Assembly: GCF_964204865.1 (NCBI RefSeq)
Contig: NC_135257.1
Span: forward strand, 14,592,151-14,656,150
Source of the DNA: Styela clava
Taxonomy: Eukaryota; Chordata; Ascidiacea; Stolidobranchia; Styelidae
DNA: 64,000 bases
Direction of reading: 5' to 3'
The notes beneath the pieces were generated by a model, which saw nothing but the letters and a program-made list of their open reading frames with translations, had not been told where the DNA came from and ran no database searches. Positions within the stretch are counted from its first letter, which is position 1. Every line of letters starts with the position of its first letter. The translations under genes were made by a program, and so were the position numbers. Of the stretch, positions 1 through 11,064 are shown one piece after another.

Positions 1-47
1 AACATGATATTTGAGATTGGATTTTGAGTAAACAGTTTTATGTAGAG

Positions 48-147
48 CTACCGTATTTTGCGGAGCACCGGCTAAAAAGGTGCACTATTAATTTTTCAGA
101 AAAATATAGAATTTAAAGTGCGTCGTATGGTTCATAAAATACGGTAG
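48..147. repeat. Small MITE-like inverted repeat in KIF1 intron
   Basis: A 100-bp segment bounded by the perfect 12-bp terminal inverted repeat CTACCGTATTTT / AAAATACGGTAG, sitting just before the exon that starts at 172. The family is not recognised and no clear target duplication is visible. Confidence 0.5.
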
Positions 148-171
148 ATATTCTCATTTGTGACTTTGCAG

Positions 172-3100
172 GTATACACCAGTGACTGTTGAACATTCAA
201 GTAAAATAATGAACAACAGCACATACTTATTACATCAAGGAATACAGCGTCGTATTGCTGTGACAATAACTCATGAATCTGCTGTCGAATTTTCATGGAA
301 TGATGTTCAAGAAATAGTGATTGGTATGTATTGAAATTATATGATTTTGTTGTATAATGGAGCCAATTTTTTGTTGAAAAGTGAGAAATGACAGACTATT
401 CAGATATTTGAAAATATTCTCATGTAATAAAAAAGACTTTTTTTTTTTAACATAGTATAGTTTTGCATTTTTAAAGAACTTTTTTGGTAAATTTTTAAAT
501 TGATGTTTGTTTCGCCTATTTTACATTTTTTTTTTAAATTTCAGGACGAATCCGATACGATAAACATTCAACAGATGATTTATATTGTGATGAGACATCT
601 TTATCTCTCAGTTCAATTCCTACTCAGATTATCAAAACAACGATTAGCGACAGGTGGAGTCACTTTTTCAATCACATCAGCGATAGATTTCGTTTAGAAT
701 TTTTTCTGTTTTTCTGACTCTCTTGTTTACATCCTTGGTACGTGAGTAGGTTGCTGAAGGTCTGAAATATTCATTCGCCATTTTTTATTAGAAATTCAGA
801 AAAACGAGCACAAAAATTCAAAAAAATGTATTCATTCCTTCTTCGAAATGGACAGGATGAATTCATTTAGGTCTACTTGACAGCGGTGTATTTTGGTCGG
901 CATGTCAACTATAAATAGTCTTTTAATCCAAGAAACTACAATAGGCCTACCTGATAGCTGTACAAGGCAGTATAATTCTAATATTAACAATACATATGAA
1001 GCTATTTTTACACAGCTGGCAACTATTAAGATAGAAACCATGGAATTACCAGTTTAGCATGTACGGTAGCTATCCAAATTATCACACCATTCATTAGGTG
1101 GATGTTTTCACATGTATTGATGCCAGCAAAACAACATCTGTCATGTAAATGCAACATAGACAATGATCTTATATTGTTTTGATCGTTTTTTTTCAATTTC
1201 TAGAACACTGTACAGATTTGAAGCTGCTTGGGACAGTTCTCTTCATAATTCATCACTTCTTAATCGAGTGACACCATCAAATCGCAAAGTTTATATAACA
1301 TTGACTGCAATCATCGGCGTAAGTTTTAAAAGTTCATTTTTCTTCTAAGCATGATTTAAAACTAAATTGGCTATTATCTAAATTCAAAGATAAATCAATC
1401 TATTTTTCATTATCTATTTTCTTTCAGTTGGAAAACTGTGAACGTCCAATTGTGATTGAGAAAGATCTTTGTTTAAAGATTTGCAACAGAGAAGCAAAAT
1501 TAAAATCACCAAGAACATTGAGAAGTTTGTTCAGAGGTTGTTACTCTACATTGGAAAGGTATGACGGTGTGACGCACCATGCAAGCATTGGGAATATGCT
1601 TGCCACTGCACCTCTGATTACCTTGCTTGGGTTTGCAGGTTTGAATCCTGTGGGGGATAATTATGTATTAACGGTACTGCCGGACTTCTCGCTACTGTAA
1701 GGTGGTTCACATAACCGCTGGTCGGTATCGGCTTTCTCTATCAAATCCATGCATCTGAAAACAAATAACTGGCTATCTAATCCCATACTTGACAGGAGCT
1801 GGTAACCAGACGAGAGGCTCTGATTTGCCATATGATAAAGCCAACTTATCAGCTTTCCTCTCCTCATGATAAACATATGTGAATCCTATCCTATTTTCTG
1901 CAATTTGATCAAAATCAGAAAAAACTTCAGAGCAGTCATGACTAATTTAAAATTGATTCCATAGTCGGTTTTCTACTGCTTTGGCAAACTAAATAATGTT
2001 AATCATTTGCATTCTGATTTGTGCGCTTGTTGATGTTGGTGTAATGAATTTCTTAATCAGCTATGTCAACGCATTTAGAGCAGGGGTACATTCAGAATTT
2101 TCAAGAGGTGCATTAGATTAATTATTAGGCTATTCTTTGCATAACTGCTAATCTACCCTAAAAATGTTTTTATCACCTGATGTTAATGATTTGAAGAAGT
2201 CATATTTCCCCCGCACTACAGTATCTAACAAGTTTACTTTAGCTGTTTAAGCCACTTATTTTGACCAATCATGGCACGCAAGACAATTATATGGGTTAAC
2301 GAGCGACTTATATATTGTCCAAAGGTACTGATGAATGGAAGGGTTTAGGAAACCCTTAACTAGAACATTAAAATAGTGGGAATGGAAAATAGCAGGATGT
2401 ACGCTAATCCCATCTACAGTATTAAACGGTTCCATTACATTTGAACCCACGTACATTTGAACCCATGACAATTGCACCTGTATGCTATTGCACCTATGGA
2501 ATTTTTTTTGTTTTACAGATAGTTGAACCCATACTAACCCTAACCCATGGGTTTAGCACCCGCATATAGATTGAACCCGTGGATATACACATGGGTTCAA
2601 ATGTACGGTCACCTATTAAACACCATATTACGCTGCAAATCCATCTCAGGAAAACCACATTCTGAGACAGCCCAGAATTTATAAGATTGAAAGTGGGAGC
2701 ATCATTGTTCAATTCATTGAAAAAGCGGCAGAGAAAGGAAAAATAATATAGCCATTGTGCCCAATTTTTCTGATTTGCTATATAATTATAATTTAATAAT
2801 AAATTACTCTTCTTATATTTCAGTAATTGTGTTAGTGGTGTCTACCAACTCTCACTCAAACTTTACAACAGTAGATCTGGAAGTCCAGGAATGCAACGAA
2901 GACAGCGTCGAGTTCTTGATACTTCAGCTACTTACGTAAGAGGCGAAGAAAATTTATCGGGATGGAGACCAAGGGGTGACAGTCTAATACTTGATCATCA
3001 AATCCAATTGGAAAAGTTCTCAAAAGTCTTGCAGGTTTGTATATCTACTCAGTCATATAGGATAGGATTTCATGTGTACCATTGTGTAATCCAGCGGTCC

Positions 3101-6100
3101 TCTTAATGATCTGTAACCACTTCCCAACGACCTTCAACACTCTGTGCCGCATTCATCAATACACAAAAACTAAGTTTGTTTTAAACAGTTTTTCATCAGT
3201 TATTTTATTCATCCATGCTCATTTAAAGAACCCAAAAACAAAAGTGGAAGAATGAATGCCTCACATTCAAAGAATGAAAATAATCACAGTTAATCCACTT
3301 TTTATATTCATGTAGTAATCACAAATGGTACCTAGTAGTAGATGGTTGTTGTGGGTACAATTTATTTTTGAGTGTCTATTTTTGAATGCATTAATTTTCA
3401 TTTACAAATATAAGATGGATAAAATTGTTAAAATGATTGTGTATAGACTATAGCTTGAATTTTAGAATCATAATCTGTGGCAAACATTAATTGAGTGCTT
3501 CATAAATTTGCTCTGAGCAATTCCCTGTACAAGTATTTGGTCAGGCATAATGAGCTACTGGAGGGACCCATTCATATCAGTGTGATAATCAAAAACCAAA
3601 ATTACTTGTAATAGACCAAACCTGTGATGTTTTTATGCTGGCAGTACTTTAAACAAATTTCTAATTTTAGTTGCATTACACCATTCTCAAATTGTCATTC
3701 ACAGACATCAGATATGAGTCATACTACATGGTTTAAGTCTACTGTCATCCTTCATTAATAATTCATCACTAAAATAAATGTTGGCCAATTTCATCTTAAA
3801 AACATCTGGCATGGGATACCTAATTCATATCACAAAGTGCTATTTGAAGAATAGTAACTGTATTTTCCGACTAATAAAACGGATTTTTTGACTAATAAAA
3901 CAGATTTTTCGACTAATAAAACAGATTTTTCGTCTAATAAAACGACTAATTTTTTTACCTGATTTTCTTGGATTGTCTTATTGGACACGAGACTAAACTA
4001 CAGATTAATAAAACGGTTTTTTCACCAATAAAACAGATTTTTCGACTAATAAAACAGATTTTTCGTCTAATAAAACGACTAATTTTTTTACCTGATTTTC
4101 TTGGATTGTCTTATTGGACACCAGACTATACAACAGAGCTGTTAGTGTTAACTAATCCATGAATTTACGGTACTTATCACATAGGTTATTTCAACATTCC
4201 AGCTGATGTGTTTTCAAAATGATTGCTGCTACCTTTTTAATGCTAAATTATCTGAAGTGAAAGGCATGGAAGAGCCTCGTAGAAAAAATATTTTATGGAT
4301 AGTTTTTTAAGTGGATAATATTTATCTATGAATGAATTTTTCATGATTCCCATAAAGGTCGAGAAGTCTCGTCACATTATGCAAGTACGCGACGTGTTGA
4401 TGATGAGAAAAAGTTTATCAAAAGATAATGATGAAGTTGAATACAATGATGATGAAATGAAAGATTTATCTCAATATGAACAAGAAGAAGTTCCTGAATG
4501 GTGAGACTGGATTGAAATTTACTAAGTAAAGTAACTTGGGCTGTATAGCCTGACGGTTGGCGCAACATGCTGAGCGATGGGAATACGCTTCTCATCGCAC
4601 CTCTGATTGCCCTGCACAAGCTTGGAGGTTTGAATCCTTTGTGGGATAATTGTGGGCGTGAGTATTTCTGGACTTTTTGCCATCTTTTTATCTTCTTTTC
4701 TTTCCCAGGATAAATACAAATACTCTATTCTATTTGGTAACTCTGTGGTTCTAGTATTCATGTTTTTACACAGTTCCACCAGACATCAGTTAAATAAAAA
4801 AATAGAGTAAAAATTAAAGTAAACAATTTTTTATTTTTCAGTGATCAAGGCCAGTATGATAAAGATGAGGATTCAGCAAGAGATCAGAAGCTTGCTAGCA
4901 AGGTAATTCCATTATTAGTTTTATATGTTGATGGCCTAAGAGTAATTTATTTAAAAAAATGTATGAATTCTATTATCTTTTAAAATAATATTTGTCGTTC
5001 TGATAAAGTTACCATTTATACCGATTTTTTTTTTTTACCCCTTTGCTTTCAAATAATCAATTTGTAGATAATCCTGCAAATATTTATTTACAAAAAAATG
5101 CATTTTTCCATAATTTTTGAGATAAAAAAGTGATATCAAGAATTTGACTAAATTGATAGCACAGTCGAGAGAGTTCGAACTTGAAAGGCTCACCCTTCCA
5201 CAAAAAATATATTCTGTAATCTAAATTTACAAACTAAAAAATTTTATTTAAGTGTTTGAAGCTGATGCAATATCGTATACCAAGCATCTTCGACTTTCAG
5301 GATTTGGTAAGTTATGGTTAGTATGAACGTAGAACTTTATTCCGTAGCTATTTATAGCTTTTAGAAATCTTCGAATGCCAGATACTCTGTTACATGGGCA
5401 TTAAATATAATTATAAAAGTTTAAATTCATTCACAAAAAATGACCTTTTTAGTCGTGCTAAAATCGAAGATTTTTTATTTAATAACTCCTAACGATAGCA
5501 TTAGTTCAAAGAGTAAAATTAGATGTACATTGGCACATCTTGCTTAAATCTAGTACTTCTTTGTGGAAAATGGCTTCTTTTTTTATTTGAATACCATAAA
5601 AAGATTAATTTTTCCAACATTCAGGATGGACATTTTCCTGACAGTGGATTGCCAGAACAAAGTGACAGTGTTTCACCATCTCACAGTCAAATGCATCAAG
5701 CAAACTCTTCTTTTGAAATTTGGTAAAATATGTATAAACAAATAAACATTTTCTCTGGATATAAAATGATAATTTTACACTCCTATTTTTTCATTATGTA
5801 TTTCAATAAGTGACTCATTTATCAACCCTACACCAGTAATTTTAAAATGTTATTTTCAATACGTATTCATAATCTCCATGATTATGTTAAGATCCACTTG
5901 TAGAAAAACTGTGTACTGCTAATGAAAATCTATTACCTGAAGCACTTTTTTGCTATATATTCAGATTTTTCTGATTTTCATAAGCCATTTGTAAACGCAA
6001 CTCCAAACGTTCACTCCAAATGAGTCTCTGTGCAAGTATTCGCTTGAAATATTCTAGATATCAAAATTTGGATTGAAAATTCTGCACTGCTTAAATAATA

Positions 6101-8406
6101 TTTCACTGATATTTAATTTGGTAGGATTGGATTTGATCACTGGACCAAGCATGGTTCGAACTAGGGAGGAGGATTACATACTTATCCCAAGGAGAGGAAA
6201 GTCGATACGACGGCTTAAATTTATGGCTGACATTGGTCTTTGTCCGGTTACCAGTCCATGTCGAGTTGGAAATTAGTTAGCCAGTTATTTGTTTTCAGAT
6301 GCACGGACATCATGCATGGACATGATCTATCATTTACCATAGAAGCATACTTAATAGAAGGCAATCAGACATTTCATTGTATCAAGTGTGTTTTCAATAT
6401 ATTTTATACACAGTTCATTCAGCAGTTTAGCAAGTTCTCCAGATCAAGAGGACTCACAATGGAAAAATTTGAGCTATGTGGCTAATGTTTCTGAAGTCAG
6501 CGTCAGGTTTGTGTTTTGTTGCATTATAATATGAACAAAGTATCTTACTAATCTTTAATATAGAAACGTCAATGATATGCTGCTATCATTCAAGTCATCT
6601 AGTCATAGTCAAGTTCCACCCAGTAAAAATAGCATATAAAATTAGGAAAAAGAAAAATTGTACACATATTTTAATTGGGGAAGGGAAACTGCAGAGAACC
6701 TATGCTGATAAGCATCGACACCAAAGGTTTAATACCCAATTAAATTGATAAGTTCAGGAATTTAAGTTTTTAGTTCAATTTAGCATGACAACACAAATCC
6801 TTTAATCCCTTTCCATTTTCCACCGTTGTATTTTTGTCCACTATTAAAGTTTGCCAATCTAGTATTACCGATTGCAATTACTGATTCATTTTCTTATATA
6901 TTTTTAATTACAGTCCAGTGATTTCTCGACAAGGATACCTAAACATGCTAGATTCTGATAGCAATAGATGGATTAAATGGTGGGTTGTTGTTAGACGTCC
7001 GTATGTATTCTTCTACAATTCACATAGAGATCCTGTGATACGGGCATTACTAAACTTGGGCTCTGTCACGGTTGAATTTTCATTACAACAAGACATTATA
7101 CTAAAGGTAATTCTTCATTTTTATTTGATTATGATTTATTTGAGATCGTTTTTTGTTTTGTTTTTTGAGATAAAAAAAAAATGGCGCTCCAGAAGTATGT
7201 GCCCAAAGATAGCGCACAACCTGATAACCCTGACCTGGTACACATACTATGTTCAGGTTGTGCGCCATCTTGGTACACATACTCTGTAAGCATCAAAAAA
7301 ATAAATTCAGCTGATGATAATGATGGCATGTATCATCTGCTATCTTTCACTGATCTATTATTGGACTGAATTCCCAAAATAATTTTGCTGGTTAAACCCC
7401 ACTTTCAAAGTAAAAAAATTCGTTGAAATAGCCTCATAGTAGTCAAAAATTCGAATCCAGGTAACTAACTATTTATTCATTTGCAGGTCCAACATACGTT
7501 TGCTGTCTGCACAAAAAATCGGGGATTTCTATTGCAAGCCGCTAATGAATGTGACTTACACAACTGGCTTTATGCATTCAATCCACTTATGGCTGGACTT
7601 ATAAGGTAAGTTTGGATTGTCAGAATTGATTTTATATGGTTGTTGTGCATTTGTTGTTTATCATCAGGGAATTCGCAATAAAATTATGGGGTAATATCTA
7701 ATTTTTGTTTAAAAACCATTATATTTCCTTGGCAAGAATAATAAATAAAAATCGGTGCTCCCGAAGTATGCGAACCAAGATGGCGGACATCGGAACGTAA
7801 CATGGGTAACAGGTTAGGGTTAGGCGATAATTTTTTTTCAATTTTCCTTATTTTAGTCCTATTATTAGTTCGAAGACTAGCCAAGAGCCTCCCGTAGTAT
7901 TTATACCTAAAATTATGGCCTAACCCTTACCTAGTACACATATTACATTCCGATGTCCGCCATCTTGGTTCGCATACTTCGGGAGCCCCTAAAAATCGTT
8001 ATTAGATACATTATCATATTTAATAATATTGCAATAGCATGACTTTTACATATTGTACATACAAATTCAAATGGCAATTGGGGCCACATCTACGGTCGCT
8101 CCGGAAGTATTTGTACCAAGATGACGCACAGAATGCCACAGAAATACATTTGTGTTTGTGTGCAGCAAGATTCCTGAATCATGCATATTTTATTCAGATC
8201 AAAACTTGCAAGACGGAACACCTGCATCAAGACGTGAATCACGGTTTCATATTTGAGACATTCTGTAAATATCACTTGACTTTTTCTTGTAATTATTAAT
8301 ATGATTATCATATAGTCAGAAATTGTCCTTTTTCAAGCATGAGCCACTGATGGACCATGCCTCACCAGCATGTTCCATCTGTGATTCAAACATAGACTCC
8401 CTATGA
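172..8406 (+). CDS. KIF1: KIF1/UNC-104-type kinesin-3, C-terminal part (partial, 5' end outside window)
   Basis: Plus-end-directed axonal motor of the kinesin-3 family; this part holds the post-FHA stalk and the lipid-binding PH domain that docks cargo vesicles. Exons read in consistent phase: 172-323, 545-653, 1204-1318, 1428-1558, 2824-3034, 4358-4500, 4842-4902, 5625-5722, 6414-6506, 6914-7106, 7487-7605 and 8316-8406, giving 504 residues. Family signatures are [57 protein letters not shown] and [14 protein letters not shown]. The PH domain spans the two exons at 6914 and 7487 (GYLNMLD...[48 protein letters not shown]). The linker before the PH domain is much shorter than in vertebrate KIF1A. 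The last exon (SQKLSFF..., stop at 8404) is chosen because its phase fits and it resembles the RSKLS ending of KIF1A; it is the weakest exon. The motor and FHA domains lie to the left. Confidence 0.9.
1561..1885 (+). mobile_element. tRNA-derived SINE (full head and tail) in KIF1 intron
   Basis: The head resembles a tRNA gene, with a B-box-like GGTTTGAATCC near 1640. The body and tail (AACTGGCTATCTAATCC, GGTAACCAGACGAGAGGCTC, TTTGCCATATG) recur at 6150-6330 (reverse), 17945-18035 and 34570-34675; the head recurs at 4538-4690. The element begins within a few bases of the GT donor at 1559. Confidence 0.65.
2425..2620. repeat. Palindromic repeat with 17-bp arms in KIF1 intron
   Basis: GTACATTTGAACCCATG at 2451-2467 is repeated exactly, inverted, at 2590-2606. 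Shorter GAACCCA-type motifs fill the interior. This is probably a MITE-like element; the family is not recognised. Confidence 0.5.
3868..4131. repeat. Tandem repeat, nested 21-bp and 133-bp periods
   Basis: A short unit (GACTAATAAAACAGATTTTT and variants) is repeated about eight times. A larger block ending in TTCTTGGATTGTCTTATTGG occurs twice, 133 bases apart. It lies in a KIF1 intron. Confidence 0.8.
4538..4690 (+). mobile_element. tRNA-derived SINE head
   Basis: An A-box-like TAGCCTGACGG followed by the B-box-like GGTTTGAATCC about 75 bases later. The segment between is similar to the head of the SINE at 1561. It lies in a KIF1 intron, 37 bases after an exon. Confidence 0.6.
6150..6330 (-). 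mobile_element. SINE copy, reverse orientation
   Basis: The reverse complement matches the tail of the SINE at 1561: TCTGAAAACAAATAACTGGC, then ACTGGTAACCGGAC and a CTTTCCTCTCC segment. It lies in the KIF1 intron before the exon at 6414. Confidence 0.55.
7183..7290. mobile_element. MITE, family with GGCGCTCC(C)GAAGTATG ends
   Basis: Short inverted-repeat element: GGCGCTCCAGAAGTATGTGC at the left; CAACCTGA... and its complement TTCAGGTTGTGCGCCATCTT further right. Same family as the copies at 7754, 8094, 19170 and 21584. Confidence 0.6.
7754..7987. mobile_element. MITE with near-perfect terminal inverted repeats of about 40 bp
   Basis: The left end reads GGTGCTCCCGAAGTATGCGA followed by ACCAAGATGGCGGACATCGG. 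The right end is almost exactly its reverse complement (CCGATGTCCGCCATCTTGGT then TCGCATACTTCGGGAGCC). It is the best preserved copy of the family in the window. The interior holds telomere-like GGTTAGGGTTAGG. Confidence 0.75.
8094..8190. repeat. Half-copy of the GCTCC-GAAGTAT MITE joined to another repeat
   Basis: CGCTCCGGAAGTATTTGTAC followed by CAAGATGACGCAC matches one end of the MITE at 7754. The adjoining segment (ATTTGTGTTTGTGTGCAGCA) resembles the arms of the 51-bp inverted repeat at 40194-40331. Confidence 0.5.
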
Positions 8407-8683
8407 ATGCACAAATTTTCTGATCATGTTGATATTTTGATTAAAAGAGTGTTTAATTGTTTATTATGTTGCACTGAAGTTCAAATTATATATGTAAAGA
8501 AGTTCCTCTCTTATATTTATTGTAGTCTATATATCTTTCATATGATGTAACATAATACGATTTTCACACTTCAAAGTCTCTTGTTGTCTGATTTTAGAAT
8601 CAACCTATTTTTTTTGGTTCCGTGCATGCATACCCTGTTTTTGGTAAAAGTTTTTATTATTTTTAGTTATAAATTTTAACTAA

Positions 8684-8730
8684 AATAAATTTAAGAAAGT
8701 GGTATAGTTTGGGACCTCATTGTCAATAAA
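8684..8730 (+). terminator. Poly(A) signals of the KIF1 gene
   Basis: Two AATAAA hexamers (8684-8689 and 8725-8730) lie about 280-320 bases after the proposed KIF1 stop codon, a normal 3' UTR distance. Cleavage itself cannot be seen. Confidence 0.45.
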
Positions 8731-8739
8731 GATACATTT

Positions 8740-10475
8740 GAGGGTTGACTCTTGACGCTGATTCCGCAATCCAGCTTCCGTTGTCTATCTCATATTTAAA
8801 ACCTTTGTTAACATTTCAATCTTCATTACCTTTTCCTGTTTCCACTTATTTTACGATCAGTATTATTTATGTTGTAGAATCGTTTTTGCTATACCGGGAT
8901 ATACAATTTTATTTATCTGTTTCAAATATACTGAGGAAATATGTTAGTTTTTCTGTATGTCTCATTGTGTTAAACCTATGCCTGTTGATAGGATTTCGTG
9001 TCGGACTTGTGTAGTACGATTTATTAGTCTACAAATAACATAGAGGAATATTAATGTACTTTGCCTTTGCATGACCCGTCACTTCAGCCTATCATATCAA
9101 TCACTTTTAACAATTTACCTAATAGGACTGTGGACATATTTTTGAACTGCACTTCTAGGTATCAATCAGAGAGGTTTCCCTGTTAAGGGCTTGTTCATGA
9201 GTCTGCTCAAATAATTAACATTTCCAAAATTATTTTCGATTTTGACCATTCTACTCTTTAATTATTACTTAGGGTTAGTCAATAATCGGCGCTCCAATGT
9301 GTATACCAATATGGAGGTAACTAATTTTGTTCGCCTACTTTACATCAAGTTGTGTAGAGGGACTGAAACCTATCGGCAGGGGGGATATTCACTTGGCTAA
9401 CACAGACAGTCCCGAACTTATGATAGAACTAAAATAAGGAAAATCGGAATAAAATTATGGCCTAACCCTAACCGGGTACACACAATACGGGTGTACCTAA
9501 TAATCTAGCGTTTGTGAAGTTCAAAATTAGAAAGACTTTTTTTTCGTTATAAAGTATGTATTCTTGCAAACAAAATAATATTAATTCTCTTTTGTCACTG
9601 TGGTAATTTATACGCATACAATATGGTGTTAAAAGCAATATTCCTTGTATTTAACTTTTATTGTTTAGGAGTTATTAGTCTGATGATGTGTAGTCTGCAT
9701 TCAATCTGTGGCTTTTCTCTATTCTTTTATTTATTTGAAAGTGAAACCTAGATATGCGTAATGCATGTACTGTGTTTGATATTTTATTGAAATATACAGA
9801 AGATGGTTATTGTTGTAAATCAATTGAAACATTTTCTGAAAGTGAGGTAGCGTAGTCAACATGTGGTAGCAACATTATGGTAGTAACAGAACATAAGGTG
9901 AAACTTAGCACCGTATTAAAAACGGGTAATGGATAAGACATTTTTTCCATTATTTAACCACGTTTTGGGAAGGCTCCGTGGGACTTGTTGACCCGTCGCC
10001 GCTGACGTGAAGATCGTCTTCCGTTGTGATCTCATGCTGACCCGTTCTATCAAAAACATTAAATATTAACTAAACATTAAATATTATCATGTGACCGCCA
10101 AGAGTGGCCGCTGACGTGGAGGTCGTCTTCCGTTGCGGACTCATGCTGCGCGAAGGAAGGTTTTTGATTTGGGTACAGTTCGGCAGGCAACCGGAGGTTT
10201 AGTGGGCTTTGCGTAACAATTTTGGCATGTATCATTTCTGACCCCCACTTGTCATCCAAAAAATACGTCATTGGGACGTCAATACGAGAAAAATACCAGG
10301 CTCTAGTAGTCTAGCAAGCTCGTCGTCGCAGACACCATTACGGGCGATCGTCGCTAAATTTGGACCAGACCAGCGTTGTGATTTTAGGATGATGTAGTGC
10401 TGGGTGTCAAGAATGACATATATATATAAAATTGTTACGCCGCCCTGGAAGTACCGTACTTGTGGTATTAGAGTG
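8740..10475. other. Intergenic stretch between KIF1 and troponin T gene 1
   Basis: No supported gene. It contains a degraded member of the GCTCC MITE family (about 9288-9495) and a pair of 42-bp direct repeats (9998-10039 and 10107-10148). The genes on both sides converge on this region. Confidence 0.5.
9998..10148. repeat. Two 42-bp direct repeats
   Basis: GCCGCTGACGTG, then TCGTCTTCCGTTG and CTCATGCTG, occur at 9998-10039 and again at 10107-10148. They have equal length and a handful of substitutions. No function is evident. Confidence 0.65.
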
Positions 10476-10483
10476 CCCTAGAC

Positions 10484-10728
10484 CAGGGGTGTGCAACCTG
10501 CGGCCAATGGGCCAAATCCGGCCCGCAAGGAAAAATTATTCGGCCCGCGAGTTTTTAATTTAGTTTATTCTGGAACGCCTATGACGTTACAATGACCTAA
10601 CAGTAGCTTGTGCAAAGCGGACAACGCATTTCGTAAGATCAATAACCCAAATTTTTGCGGCCCGCAGTTTCACCCAATTATTTGTATCTGCAACCACCCC
10701 CCTCTGGAGTAAAAGTTGCACATCCCTG
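10484..10728. mobile_element. hAT-type non-autonomous transposon, 245 bp, perfect 8-bp target duplication
   Basis: The ends are CAGGGGTGTGCAAC and its near complement GTTGCACATCCCTG, typical of hAT elements. CCCTAGAC is present exactly at 10476-10483 and 10729-10736. The interior has no transposase. Confidence 0.85.
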
Positions 10729-10911
10729 CCCTAGACCCTCGGGCACGGTTGCCATTCCACGGTTCCAGCTTCGTTCGGGATGTGATTTTGGAAAAATTGT
10801 GCGTAAAATATTTCGTTTAGGCTTCCGTGTCCCCATGTTTCGAACCCTTTTCTTTCTGCATCTTCTCTTATCTAACATCCTAGAAGTCCGAAGGCAATTA
10901 TAATTGTATAC

Positions 10912-10917
10912 TTTATT
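10912..10917 (-). terminator. Poly(A) signal of troponin T gene 1
   Basis: TTTATT on the plus strand, i.e. AATAAA on the coding strand, about 150 bases after the stop codon at 11065. Confidence 0.45.
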
Positions 10918-11064
10918 TTATTCGATTTATAAACGAGTTGAAAATTTCAAACCAAAAATAAGTACTGGGTGGTTAGACATAATATAATGAATCATATGAT
11001 CATAGGAAACACAACAATGTTGTTAACATATATTGTAAGTAGTAAAAAGGGCAAATTAGTGACG

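Noticed and set aside
7800..7825. Telomere-like GGTTAGGGTTAGG motif
   Set aside because: Only about two units, inside a MITE; not evidence of a telomere or an interstitial telomeric array.
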